DNA of 64,000 nt. Source: Flammulina velutipes (lineage: Eukaryota; Basidiomycota; Agaricomycetes; Agaricales; Physalacriaceae). The notes below the pieces were generated by a model. The model worked only from the letters and a program-made list of their open reading frames with translations. It made no database searches and was not told where the DNA came from. Within the stretch, counting starts at the first letter, position 1; each line of letters opens with the position of its first letter. Shown one piece after another: positions 49,829-61,949 of the stretch. The translations under genes were made by a program, and so were the position numbers. Where the stretch lies: NCBI GenBank assembly GCA_011800155.1, contig CM022374.1, positions 2,232,001 through 2,296,000 on the forward strand. Direction: 5' to 3'.

Positions 49829-51425
49829 TCATATATCCAACCATCCCGCTCGCGCCATTTCACCCGCTAGTCCATCCCAATTCCTCCGCCTCGCCTTGCG
49901 TCCAGAAAGTTCCGTAGCAAACCTCAAACACTCATCCAATCTCCAGCGCCCCTTGTCTGCATCCACGTCACTAGCACTTGCGTCGCTCCCGGTCGCAGAA
50001 GGGGTATACGGTGCCCCAGGCATAACCTTCCGACTCAACGCGTAAATCATCCCACCCACGAAGGCATCCTGCGCGCCAACCTCATCGACGACACCGTCGT
50101 CCGCATCCGGAACTTCCGTCCCAGTCGAGTCACCATCCTCCGACCGATACCGAGACTTGGATCGTGACCGTCCATGCGTGCCCGAGAAAGACGTAGAGGG
50201 CGACAAAAGCGTGTGACTCGCAGCAGTGAACGCCGTGGAAGAAGGCGTTCGACTACGCCCATCCGCCCAAAAATCACTACCGCTCCTTACAGAGCGTACT
50301 TCTGTCTCCGCCTCTGTAGCCACGCTGTCCACGTTTGCGTCTATCTGCCGTCCTCTAGGATTACGCAGCTGGGAAGCGCGCGCCGTCTGGCGGTCTTCTA
50401 CCCACCCGGAGGACTGGAAGTACTCTTTTGTAGGAAGGGACAAGACAGCTGCGCCCTCGGAGCCCCAGTGAGCGACGAGTAGCGCGTGTGGAGGTGCGAG
50501 GGACGTCAGGGAAAGTAGGAATGCTCGAGGGGTGGTGGCGTAGTGCGGGGAATTTGCTTGAGCATAGTGTTTGTTCACGAAAAGGACATCACAATGAGGA
50601 ATGAGCTGTATGGGTCGTCAGCAGATCGTAAAATCAATAGATTAACTACATACCGCTTCGACACCCTGTCTACCGCGTCGGCCTACGTCGACGCTGAAAA
50701 CGCAATGACTTCTCCATTTGCGCTCGCGCGCGAGGCCTTCCAAGCCAGTGATGTTATTCAGAGTCGTCTTGACAGATCTTCCCTCGAAATGTATCCAGTC
50801 GAAAGGCGCTGGGCTATTAGGATTGTACATGGCAAGGCCTGGTGAACGAGGCGTCTGTAACGGTGGCGAGAGAGGCCTCGTAGGCATAGTAGGGGAATCG
50901 GCAGGCGACGCAAAGTTCTCTGGCGCAAGGAGGGGTCCGAGAATTGACACAAACTCTTCATGGGTGATATCTGGCAAGGGATTGTGGTTCACGACTGTCC
51001 GTGTATCATTATCCACTGAGGCAAATTAGATGTTTAGTGCGGTGAACTGAAGTATATTACGCACTGGCATGCAACACCCATGCACTGGGAACATTCAGCC
51101 CCTTCCATACTTTGCAGTACCGCGTGGAGACACCCTCCCTTTCCAGCTCCTTAATGACCATGTCCCCTTCGTCGTTGCCGCCCAATGGCGCGACCAAAGC
51201 TGGCTCTACGCCTGGAAATTGGGCTAGAAGTGACAAGAGGACACTGGCAGACCCTCCTCGCGTTTTTTCGACGGAATGGGCACGAACAACGGTGGATTGA
51301 GCAGGCTGACATGGTATAGTGAGCGTATGAGTTAGAAAAAGTGTTCCCGATGCCACGATGCGCAATGGCTTTGCCTGCTGGGAGAAATATTGAGACTCTT
51401 GCATGTCGCGACGTAGCTTTGCCAT
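49829..51425 (-). CDS. PfkB/ribokinase-family carbohydrate kinase (ketohexokinase-like)
   Basis: ATG 51425 (MAKLRRDMQESQYF); the upstream GTG in the same frame is ignored. Exon 1 has the PfkB N-terminal features RIVASGTLFLTH and RGGSASVLLSLLAQF-ALVAPLGGNDEGD. Exon 2 has FDWIHFEGR. The last exon has LIPHCDVLFVNKHYAQ and PfkB motif 2 as VDEVGAQDAFVGGMIYAL, with Gln where DTxGAGD enzymes have Gly but with the catalytic Asp kept. A Ser/Arg-rich insert of some 90 residues separates the two halves. It would phosphorylate a sugar or nucleoside with ATP. Confidence 0.85.
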
Positions 51426-52318
51426 GTCAACGTCGAGCACAACAACGAAGAAGAAGCGGATAGAGAACTGTGAGATGGTGGTCTAGAGCATAGTTTGATT
51501 GGACGACGTGCGATCAATAGCATTCCGTTTTGGTCAACAACCATCGCAATGTCACAATTTCATACTCAAGACGTTAGGAGTAATCGGCCGTGAGCAACTT
51601 TGCTAATTTAAGATGAATTTTCTCATTTTGCACCAAGCCCCGTCCCCGCCATGCCCAATGATATGCTAGGCCGACCACGGTCCACGCGTCTACAGCCACA
51701 TCATCAATGAACAAAACATCGCATTTTTCCGCTAGCAAAACCCCACGCTAGAGGACTGGGAGAGCTCAACCACGCTACTCTGCACTGCGTCCACCATGGT
51801 AACTCTCGGCCGCTTCCACACTTATTCGGTGCCAGTCTAAGTTCACGCCAATGGGGCAACGGCCATTTGCTGGATCTACTTGGACTATCGGTGGCCCCTG
51901 CTTGGAAGGTATGTGGATAAGCGGCCATCTGACGGACCCAGGAGGGAATTAGAAGGGATTTTGAGGATTTCCGCAGATACAGAGCCAAGCTGGTACCTTG
52001 TCGCTGGTGGGGGGTTACGTATGAGTTCATTTTAGAGTCAACCTCATAAAGGCAGGACGATGTATTCGTTGGCTCGAGGTCCTAGATATGCAAGATGATC
52101 TGTTCAGAGGTGGAAGAGGGAGCTCGAGGTGGATAAACTTTAGTCTTGGGAAAATCGCCAGAATGATTCATACAGTCAGAGTCGGTTTTTTGAATCATTC
52201 CTTAGATCTACAGGAAGTATGTCAACAAGTGAAAGCAAGACGTTCACAAGAGAGCTAAAAGTAGCGATGGTGGTGAACTAGACGAGTGCCAAACAAGGAA
52301 CAAACAACGCGTTCTATC
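51426..52318. other. Divergent spacer between PfkB kinase and coilin-like gene
   Basis: Nearly 900 bases without a supported gene. A minus-strand frame at 51704-52030 looks like chance (Trp/Ser/Arg-rich, no recognisable motif). Confidence 0.45.
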
Positions 52319-53751
52319 ATGCGACTTCGACTGCAGGCTGAATCTCCTCTTCCCGTCCTCAAAGCCTGGTTTGCCTTTGACGACAATGAAACGATACGGA
52401 ATCTCAAAAACGCAATCTGCACGACCGTTCCAGCGCTAAAGGCCGCAAAAACCAAGCCAGAAACCACGATACTGGAATTGGACGGCTTTGAGCTCCTAGA
52501 CGACCTCACGTTCGGCGGTATCGTCAAGGATGGTGACCTTGTTGTAATCAAACAAAAGGAAGCGGGGACGTCTGTAAAGAGAAAGGCTGAATCGTCAGGT
52601 ACGATGCTGTCGACAAATTTTCTGCGTTACTGATGAATTTCAGCATCCAAACCGTCCAAGAAAGCAAAATACGCACATGTATCATCGTCTACAGAGTCCT
52701 CAACTTCAGAATCAGAATCTTCAGACAACTCAGACTCATCTTCGGACGATTCAGACTCGTCGAGCTCTTCAGATAGCTCGGCTGCGCCACATGCTGCACC
52801 AATTCGTAGAAAGTGAGCATGCTTGATCTCGTTGAAACATATGTTCTTATCCACTAGGCCAGTGAAGGCTTCCACCAATAATGTCCCCCCGGGCCATGGC
52901 ACCCACCAAACGCAGAACAGAAATCAACGACGGCGGCTGAAGAAACAATACGATCGCTCCGGTGTATCCATGTCCACCCCTCCTGCACCTCCCAAGAAGA
53001 CTTCGGCCGCCAATAGTCAACCGTTGGGCCAGGAAGACGAGGACCTTAGTCTATCCATGTTCTCTCTTGGGAACAAGAACAAGAAGAAAGGATACAAGCA
53101 GACTCTGACACGACCAACGGCCTCGAAAATTGTGTTTGAGCCCAAGGAAGACGAACCTGTTCCCCAGCCCCAGGCCAAACCAACTCCGTCTCGAAGCAAT
53201 AGCACGTATGAACGACTGGTACCTCCTTCGGAACGGACGGATATTCCGAAAAACATGTTCGTGTCGAGTGTCGACGTCGAAGCGGATCTGCGTCCCAAGA
53301 AGAATAAAAAGAAACGTCAACCCCCCGCGCAAGTTTGGGCGGAGGAAGAGGTCGTGGAGGAACAGATGCTTTTGGACTACGGAGATTCAGCGGAAAGTAG
53401 CCTCTGGCAAGATATTGAGAATACTTTTGACAACCTCGATGCGGCTCCTCCCACGTTGGACGAATCCCATGTTGGCGGTCTACTGGCATGGAAGGTATTT
53501 TGCTGTTTTCTTCACTCTCTCTTCGATTCTTACTGATGGTATTTATGCAGGAGTTGACTCTTAACGCAATCTCATTCTCCCCGGAAATCATGCTTCAACT
53601 TGCACGGATTGTGACAGTCTCGCCCACCTCGTGTACCATTCAAAAGATTGTCCGACCGGGATGGGAGGAGGATGAGGTCCAATCCACTGAAGATCTACCT
53701 TTGGCTTCCTTGACATCCAGTCAAATGAAATATGTCAAGCCATCGACATAA
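52319..53751 (+). CDS. Coilin-like protein
   Basis: ATG 52319. The N-terminus MRLRLQAESPLPVLKAWFAFDD with ILELDGFELLDDLTFGGIVKDGDLVVI matches the coilin ubiquitin-like self-association domain (about residues 1-80). Exon 2 is a Ser/Asp/Glu acidic tract, exon 3 is basic and disordered with RRRLKKQ and KNKKKGYK, and the C-terminal part (ESSLWQDIENTFDN, FSPEIMLQLARIVTVS) fits the coilin Tudor-like region. Four exons. Coilin organises Cajal bodies, where snRNPs mature. Several fungi lack recognisable coilin, so its presence is of note. Confidence 0.8.
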
Positions 53752-53894
53752 TTGAATACCATATGTTTAATTTTATGCGTACTCGGTACTTGGTTTTCCG
53801 ATCTATATGAAATCTATGACTATGATGCTAGGTACTTGCTCTAAGTAGTCCATGTCTCTAACAAATTTCTAAAGTATATATGTCCATAAGCGTG

Positions 53895-55836
53895 TTAAAC
53901 CATGTGCGCCACATCTTGCTGCGCAAGGTTTTTCATTTTGTAACCAGCGAGTGACAACGAAGCATACGAAGCAGTCCGTGAAGTCAACGTTGCCTCGTCT
54001 TCTGCAAAGTGAACCCGGTCCGAATCGTCGGTTTGCATCGGGCGGTCGCAATGGCAGTCCTCTTTCGGCAACACCTCAAGGGCGGGCTCCAAGGCGGTGT
54101 GAGATTCATTGATAACATCCTTCGCCGTCGAGTGGAATATCCTGCCCTTCCAGAACGCCCAAAGCGTCAAGCTGAACAAAACGCCCCAGGTCAGGCAGAT
54201 CAAGGTGGTCATGATCGCGTGAACCACAAAGAGGAACTCGCTGTCGAAAGCATCACCGAGAAGCTTGGTTGTGTTGATCCAGCCAACTGTTCTGTTGTCA
54301 ATATTGAGGCCGGGAAACAAAAGAGGATCACGTACCATTAGGGAAGGTCATCGCCCAGCCTATACAGCTTGATTAGCATGAATTGCGCCACATGAGGTAA
54401 TATGGTACACTTACATGCAAGTATCTCATGAAGATGTTTGTGGACTTTGAACCAATATGGAAGTGCGCCGAAGAAGAAGAAAAACACGGCTAGGCCGTAT
54501 AGGAGGAGACCAGCAAGAATGCTAGTAGCGTACCAAATCTCTCCTGCACCCTGTAGTATACCTTCTTGTTCTTCCAAGCTGAGAGAAAGTCAGCTATCCT
54601 GCTGCTGAATGTGTAATGGTTATAGACGTACATGTCTTTAGCGTATTGACCGAGCTTGATCAACGCAAGCGCTGTGAATCCAGGTGGTCCGGCAGCCACG
54701 AATGCCCCGTTTGCCTGATGGCCGTCCATAAAGCCCGTCTACATCTTCATCAGATTATGGGAGCGAGTCGTGTATTGAACTTCACGAACCGTCATTACTC
54801 TGTTGGCACTCGTCAGCGTACATTCAAGAATCCGATAAAGAAGAAAAACTGACCGGATAACATAGATGGCCAGGTAAAACAACGTCATGAAGAATCCGAT
54901 CCCTTGGAAGAAGTACCCCACAGCTAGGACACCTATCGTCCTCCCATCTTCAAGATCTTGTACACTCAATACGTTGAACGCCACAACGCCCACCAGCATC
55001 TGACAGGTTGATTTGGATAAGAACGCTCGATGAGTCGGTCTTTACGCGAACGTACCATTGGAAATACCTAATTTTGAGTTGTTATCAAGGAGTCGGGTGT
55101 GTGTATTGGGCATGTACTTACCAAGAATGCATAAGCCGGGGTGAATTGCGTCAAATCGTGCGGTTTGTTGTACCATATCATGAGCATCGGGACGCACACA
55201 CCCAACGAAACGGCGACATATATCCTGAAGACGGAAATAGTGTCATCAGACTCAGATTCCAAGGCGTCGTGAACGTGCACGCTCACCAGAAGAGAACATA
55301 GACGAAGTTTGGAGATACAATATTGTGGGGGACAGCGTAGAGCACAGTTCCAATGATTATCGTGGCTAGAGAGAGAGCCTATAGTTCGTGTTAGGGCATA
55401 CGATCTCGAAAGGTGTTCGATATCGTACGCATAGCGGAACAAAGACGCCTTTGGTTGGATCTTGAATCAATCTCCATGATTGTTTAGGGTAGCCTGTCAG
55501 AGATAAGAGACTGGGCTAAGGAGCTACGGGGCTCACTCACAAATGGCTTGTAATGATAGCATGGTCGCGTTTATGAGAAATATGACCACGTTCAGTATGT
55601 AGAAACACGTTTCTAGCGTCGTGACCCCGTGTGGATGGTGCTTGAGAGACGAGAGTGTTACGTAGACCGCTCCGGTGCCCATTCCAATGGGAAACTAGTA
55701 ACTGTGTAAGTCAAATGTAGGGGAGAATAGTATAGGGCGTGCTTACTCCCTGCCATGTCCACCCGTGTATGATGCGCGCCAGGCGACTTACAGCTTTGGC
55801 GTTAACCTGTTTTTCGCTTACAACAGACGTCGACAT
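53895..55836 (-). CDS. SSU1: SSU1-type sulfite efflux transporter (TDT family), tandem copy 1
   Basis: ATG 55836 (MSTSVVSEKQ). Family landmarks: RIIHGWTWQGFPIGMGTGAVYVTLS, SWRLIQDPTKGVFVPL, RIYVAVSLGVCVPMLMIWY, VFPMMLVGVVAFNVL, GFMDGHQANGAFVAAGPPGFTALAL, GLAVFFFFFGALPYWFK, WAMTFPNVGWI, then a hydrophilic tail ending at 53895. Ten hydrophobic helices are expected. Members export sulfite across the plasma membrane. VFPM is encoded by a 12-nt exon (55056-55067). This copy has an additional intron after VMT (exon 54790-54799) absent from copies 2 and 3, and lacks their intron after YFFQG. Confidence 0.88.
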
Positions 55837-57034
55837 GTGAGGACGAGCGTATAGTGGGTTGGAGTATCACAACATAGCAAAAGGCCGACAGGCTTTTATT
55901 AGCCCACAGAGAAGTTAACACGCTCGCGCCACGACCCAGACATTGGAGACTTCGCCACTGCCCGAGATTTTTCTTTCCGTTCGACGGATCACCTCCGCTA
56001 CTAGTATAGTCCTTGCTGAGCGCGTGAAGAAATTAGAGGTAAATGAAGCCATTCTGTGTAAAGCGCCAAGATTACGCGTCCATCACCGCAGTGATTTGGG
56101 ATTTGCGACGGGATGTAAGAGGTTCGTCCGTGCCAAGACAATACTTTCCGCATAGGTTTCCGTAGCAAACTTGCCAATGTCGATCAGAGCGCCACAAAAG
56201 AAGCACACATTCTAGTTGTCATGATTTCTTGTCGAAAGCGCAGTAGCTTCTTTGCTCCACGGCATAAGGATTCGTGTAAAGACTGTCAGAGTAGAAAGAG
56301 GATGGCAGAGAGAGGCAGACCCAAGTATCGGACACGATCGAGAATCGGGATTCCTAAAAAGGGTAACTGGACTTTGGCTTGGCATTGTGGCGTACGTTGA
56401 CGGTAAAATCCGAAAGGAATTATCGGATAATTCCTGACAGCATCTGTTAATGACACTACACGCGAGTTAATTCCTTGCGACGAAAAGGCATGGGTGTCAG
56501 AGCACGCAAATGATCAAAACCCGGCGTGAATACAGTAGTTACAATCATCCTTGCTGAGACTCGGAGAATTCAAAGGTTATGATGGATGGAAGAGCGCCCG
56601 TAGACAAAATTTGAATGGGAGGATTATCATGCTTCGAGGATCGACATGGAATCTCCGAAAGCCTTCTCTTCCAATTGCGCCAGTCGGCCTTACTAACTAG
56701 GTGGCGGAGCTTTCAATCCAAATAACCCGATAATTAATTACAGCCATGATTATGCTAGTTCTTTTCGGCTGCGTATGTGGAGCTCCTACTCGTTACTTGA
56801 GCTTGGGATGGAGTCTTTGAGACTGCGAGACTATCAACTCGGCACCACGTTCCAAGCATACCGATGCCTTCAGCCACGACTCGGACAATCCGAACGCCCT
56901 AACGGCCTATGCTACGAATGTTTAATGATTTGCTACACGTAAGTATAAGAGTCATTGGTATATGAAGATAAAGGTTATAGTATTGTGTGGCCAACCATAA
57001 ATCCACCAGTCCGCTGCATCCAATCCGATATGCA
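55837..57034. other. Spacer between SSU1-type copies 1 and 2
   Basis: About 1.2 kb without supported coding sequence. It contains a perfect 9-bp-arm palindrome at 56416-56434 (see separate entry). Confidence 0.5.
56416..56434. promoter_or_regulatory. 19-base palindrome upstream of SSU1-type copy 1
   Basis: GGAATTATC, one central G, then GATAATTCC: perfect inverted arms of nine bases. It lies about 580 bases upstream of the copy 1 start codon. The arms contain GATAA, the core of GATA-factor sites, on both strands. Operator function is a guess. Confidence 0.3.
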
Positions 57035-58905
57035 TCAGGGAAAATCACTCAACCCAGGATATTCCAGCAGAGAGACATCCTGCTGAAATTGTCCCCGACT
57101 AGACTGACCCCGAAGAAGCCCTGCCTTCGATTGAGCCGTAGTCCGATTGACATTGCCCCCACCTTGCCTTCCACCATTCTCCGCCGTGTTTGTTTCTCGT
57201 TTGACACGCGTGAAGCGCGAATCTTTGATAACATCGTCCGGCGAAGATACGAGGATAAGGCCCTTCCAGAAAGCTGATACAGTGAGGAAAAAGAGTATTG
57301 CCCAAGTAACGCAGATAACGATGGTCATGATCAAATGTATGATATCAAAAGCACCAAAGTTGAAGACGCCACCCAGGCCGCGAGTCGCTTGGACCCAGCC
57401 GACGTTCGGGAACGTTAGTGCCCAATCTTGGAGTAGATGTCAAGACGCATAGGATACACAGGAGATCGAAAAGAAACTCACATCCCAGAATCTCATGCAA
57501 ACCTTGCCTTTGCCGGTGTAGCTTGTTCCAGTAGGGTAGAATGTCGAAGAAAAAGAAGAACACGGCCAGGCCATAGAGCATCAGAGCGGCGACGACGTTG
57601 CATGAGTACCAGACGTCTCCATCGAGGCGAAGCTCTGGATGGTGTGCTAGACTGTATGAGCGTCGGCGCGAGGTACATATAATGGGTGCGGTAGGGACCC
57701 ACATATTCCGAGCGTGTTCACTGAGATGGATTAAGGCGAGCGTAGTAAAGCCGGGCGGGCCGCATACTATGAACGCAGCGTTGGCTTGGTGTCCGTCGTA
57801 TATACCTCTCATCATGATTCTATGCGCCACCAATTGAATGAGTTGTGAGATGAAAAGGGAACGGCTTACTTAATAACATATATACAAAGATAGAAAAATG
57901 TCATGAAGAATCCCAAGCCTGAAAGTGTCAAACTGTGCCCCAACAAATATGTGGAGAGCATGATTTACCTTGGAAAAAGTAGCCGGTCAGGAGGACGCCC
58001 ATAGCCCTGCCATCGGCTGGATCCAGCATGGTTAACACGTTGAAAGAGACTACGCCAACAAGCATCTGCGAGTATTTCTGACGTACGAAGAGGGTAGAAC
58101 TCCAAGGACGTACCATAGGGAATATCTGTGATGCGCCACACATTGATTATTGAGTTTGACTGCAGATATGTAGAAACTCACCAGAAAGGCGTACGTAGGT
58201 GTGAAATTCGCGAGGTCGTGGGATTGGCTGAACCATACAGTCAACATAGGGAAGCATACACTCAGTGAGAGAGCAACATAGATCCTATTGTCAGTGAGCA
58301 TTGTAAGCTATTATAGTACTATTGAAGGGAGACTTACCAGAAGAGGATGTAGCTGAACTGTCCGCTAATAGGTGCATAGTCGATAGTTCCGATGAATATC
58401 GTAGCCAAGCATAATATCTGAGTAGCACAGTGAGACGAGCAATCGTACAAATTAATGGGGCCTTACCATGAGAGGAACGAGCGCGCCTTCATTAGGATGT
58501 CGAATCAACCTCCATGTTCTTCGAGGGAAAACTACCGATGATCCTATGAGGAACGAGAAGAACGTTCGGGATGAGATGGCACGTGCATGTGACTTGAAGC
58601 AGGAGCATCGTCATGTTGGATGCGAAAATAACAATGTTCAAGGAGTAGAACACGATCTCGAGGGTCGTTAGCCAGGAGGGATGATATTTGAGACTGGAAA
58701 GTGTAAGATGTACGGCTCCTGTTCCCATTCCGACAGGGAACTGTCGGTTATTGTTAGTGTCAATTTGCGAAGTGTTATGAACGGTGGAATGGGGAGGACT
58801 TACCGACTGCCATGACCAGCCGTGGATACGACGGGCAAGAGCGCTCACGGATGGTCCCTCGGATGATGTTCTTGTCGTTGCATTTGATGACGAAAGCGGA
58901 GACAT
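57035..58905 (-). CDS. SSU1: SSU1-type sulfite efflux transporter, tandem copy 2
   Basis: Start ATG 58905 (MSPLSSSNATTRTSSEG); the GTG frame above it is ignored. RRIHGWSWQS, FPVGMGTGAVHLTLSSLKYHPSW, RLIRHPNEGALVPLM, IYVALSLSVCFPMLTVWF, IFPM on a 12-nt exon (58114-58125), MLVGVVSFNVL, GIYDGHQANAAFIVCGPPGFTTLAL, YGLAVFFFFFDILPYWNKL and VIKDSRFTRVKRE in the C-terminal tail. The donor following LLLQVT reads GCACGT (58586-58581) where copy 3 has GTGCGT. It is closest to copy 3. No stop or frameshift was found; this one intron needs confirmation. Confidence 0.85.
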
Positions 58906-59381
58906 GGTGGGCACTGAGTGGGCTACATACTACCGTGCGAATGGACCGAGGTAGTCAGACGCGATCGCGGAATCTGCCCTAAACGCAATCGTGGCAGGTT
59001 AATGGTAGACGGGACGGGTAGTTGCAAGAGGACAGCATTCAAGTTCGTGATAACGACCCAACTAGTGAGGCAGAGTAGTGTCCCAAAAATCATTTATCTC
59101 TGCGCCACACTCCTCTTTGCCCGCCGCGTTGCACTTTACATATTCCATTTCTGTGTCAGCTTCCGAAGTGGACGGTACTTAAAACACTGGACCATAGAAT
59201 GACGAATGTATACAGATATATGGAGAGATGTGGTGTCTTCTAATTGCTCTATGTCTATAAGATGGCAATGTAACTAAATAGCTAATGATGTGTCCGTGAA
59301 ATACGAAGTCAAAGCAGATAAAAAAAAAACAAAAAAACTTGTAACGGTCCCGCGCGGTCGTGTTCTATTAAGTATCCAGCA
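58906..59381. other. Spacer between SSU1-type copies 2 and 3
   Basis: No gene recognised. It contains an A-rich run near 59321-59339. Confidence 0.5.
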
Positions 59382-61252
59382 TCAGGGCAAGTAACTCGAC
59401 GTCCTGGAACCTCCTAGCAGATAGAGGCTCTGCGGGGTAGGCAAAGTATGTCCACGGAGGCCAGCCTCTTTGTTCGTCGCTGGAGTTGCGCTCCCGCTGC
59501 TGATATTTTTCTCTACATCTTCCATCCCTCTAGGAGCACGGAACACAAGAAACGAAAACCGCGAATCCTTGATAACATCATCCGGAGAGGACTTGAGTAT
59601 AAGCCCCCGCCAGAAAGCCAGTGCTGTGAGGACGACGAGCGTAGCCCAAGTAAAGCAAATGACGATGGTCATGATCAAATGAATAGTGTGCAGGGCGCCA
59701 AAGTTGAATACGTCGCCGAGGCTGCGGGTCGCTAGGATCCAACCGACGTTCGGGAATGTCAATGCCCAATCTATGAAGGAGAGTTCAACGTCAGGATGCA
59801 ACAGTAGGTGAAGATGCTCACAGCCCAGAATTTCATCTAACCCCTGCATTTGCCTGTGTAGCTTGTTCCAATAGGGCAGGATGTCGAAGATAAAGAAAAA
59901 CACGGCGAGGCCGTAGAGCATCAGAGCTGCGACAACATTGCACGAGTACCAGACGTCTCCGTCGATGTGGAGCTCGGGGTGGTGTGATAGACTGCATGAA
60001 TGAGGATCAGTGCCAGGTAGTATAATGAGTCCGTCAAAGGACTTACATCTCCCGAGCATGTTCACTGAGATGAATCAAGGCTAGCGTCGTAAACCCGGGC
60101 GGACCGCACACGATGAATGCAGCATTCGCTTGGTGCCCATCATATATACCCGTCATCATGATTCTGTGCGCCACCAAATGAATGAACGACGTGTCAACGA
60201 TAAGAAGTAAGGTGACCCACTTTATAACATAAATACAGAGGTAGAAGAATGTCATGAAGAATCCCAAGCCTGGAAATAGTCAGTTGATGTCGTAGGGAGA
60301 TGAATCCGGAGGTATTGCATACCTTGAAAGAAGTATCCGGTTAACAGCACACCCATAGCTTTGCCGTCAGCTGGATCGAGCTTGGTTAACACGTTGAACG
60401 AGACTACGCCGACGAGCATCTTCAGGATTGATTCAGCATGATGGGAAATGGAAGGCTATTGGGACGTACCATTGGGAATATCTACGACGAGCCACACATA
60501 TGATGAGTTCACATGGTACACAAACGAGACAGAGAACTCACTAGAAAGGCGTAGGAAGGTGTGAATGTTGCCAGGTCGTGAGACTGGCTAAACCACACGG
60601 TCAACATCGGGAAGCAGACACCTAACGAGAGAGCTACGTAGATCCTGTGGAGCAGTGAGCAAGCGGGTCATATTAGTATGCGTATTGGCGGACTTGCCAG
60701 AAGAGGACATAGCTGAACTGCCCACTGATATGTGCATAGTTGATGGTTCCAATGAATATTGTAGCCAAGCATAATATCTGACTAGAGATAAGAATGGTGA
60801 CCGTGTGGGTTAGAAAGGGCTTGCCATGAGCGGGACGAGCACTCCTTCATTTGGATGTTGTATCAATCTCAATGTTCTTCGAGGGAAAACTGTAGATGGA
60901 TTAGGAACCAGAAGCCTAGTCAGACAGCGACGGGACGCACATATGACTTGGAGTAGGAGCATAAGCATGTTGAGTGTAAAAATCACTATGCTCAGGGAGT
61001 AGAACACGGTCTCGAGGGTCGTTAGCCAGGATGGGTGGTGCTTGAGACTTGAAAGAGTAAGGTAGACGGCGCCTGTGCCCATTCCAACAGGGAACTGTCG
61101 GCTAATGTAAGTTTGTGTAAGTATCAACATGGGGAAGGAAGACTCGCCGATTGCCAGGACCAACCGTGAATGTGGCGGGCAACGGAGCCGACGGACGGCG
61201 TGTCGTATAACGATGTTCTTGTCGTGGAATTCGACGACCAGGGAAGAGACAT
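59382..61252 (-). CDS. SSU1: SSU1-type sulfite efflux transporter, tandem copy 3
   Basis: ATG 61252 (MSLPWSSNSTTRTSLYDTPS). HIHGWSWQS, FPVGMGTGAVYLTLSSLKHHPSW, RLIQHPNEGVLVPLM, IFPM on a 12-nt exon (60470-60481), GIYDGHQANAAFIVCGPPGFTTLAL, SLSHHPELHIDGDVWYSCNVVAAL, VIKDSRFSFLVF and an SSYLP end at 59382. The first intron begins GCGAGT (61147-61142), where copy 2 has GTAAGT at the same site. Copies 2 and 3 share exon structure and much sequence and are the younger pair. Confidence 0.87.
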
Positions 61253-61365
61253 GGTGGTGGTGAATGAGAACGGTGCTCATCGTGGACGACGACTCGACGT
61301 TATTTAGGCTGTTGGGGCGTGTAAATGGACCAGGGTAGCAAAAGTCGAGGCGCGAAATGTCCAGA

Positions 61366-61827
61366 CTATGATGCGGCTTCATATTTGCTGCTCAACTTGA
61401 GGGCAGTGAGGCCCAATGAGGCCCAAAAGAAGCCTGGAATGTCGAAAAAATGAGCAGCAAGTGGCTGGAGGCCATTGAAGAGGACCATGTTTTTCCCAGC
61501 GTTTCCTGCCCGCGTGGGAGTCGGAGGACACTGATAAGCAGCGGCGAAGACCAGCGTCAGACCAGCGCACAGGTAAGGGGAAGTGGTCTTAGCCCAAACG
61601 ACTGTGGACGCTGTTTGGATCACGGATTGCGTGATGTGGCGCATTTCTTGAGGCGGAGGATTGTACCCTTTTGCCACATTAATCGGTGTCAATGAAACGC
61701 CACCACGCGTACCGAAAGGCGCCGTTTCGTTGTACAAGTACGTCCGCAAAATGGAACTTGAGAACAATGAATTGAGAGTAACCATATTTGGAAGCAGATC
61801 ATGGCCGTGTTGGGTGTTGTGTGTCAT
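61366..61827 (-). CDS. Small membrane protein of unknown function
   Basis: Single exon of about 153 residues. ATG 61827 (MTHNTQHGHDLLPN), or ATG 61785. A soluble N-terminal part (SLTPINVAKGYNPPPQEMRHITQ) precedes hydrophobic segments around LCAGLTLVFAAAYQCP and PLAAHFFDIPGFFWASLGLTALKL. No family recognised. The start lies 122 bases from the divergent Med19-like gene. Coding status rests on the long open frame and protein-like composition only. Confidence 0.5.
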   Translation of the reverse strand: MTHNTQHGHDLLPNMVTLNSLFSSSILRTYLYNETAPFGTRGGVSLTPINVAKGYNPPPQEMRHITQSVIQTASTVVWAKTTSPYLCAGLTLVFAAAYQCPPTPTRAGNAGKNMVLFNGLQPLAAHFFDIPGFFWASLGLTALKLSSKYEAAS

Positions 61828-61949
61828 CGCCCGACTCAATCATTATCCTCCACAACGTCCGATTCAACTTGCTCTACAACGGCCATCACGACGACCACGA
61901 CAACGTCGACAACGTCTCCCACAGCGCCGACAGCAGCGAGCTCATTACT

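Noticed and set aside
51704..52030. Minus-strand open frame of 108 codons between PfkB and coilin-like genes
   Set aside because: Composition is random-looking (Trp, Ser, Arg-rich) and no family is recognisable.
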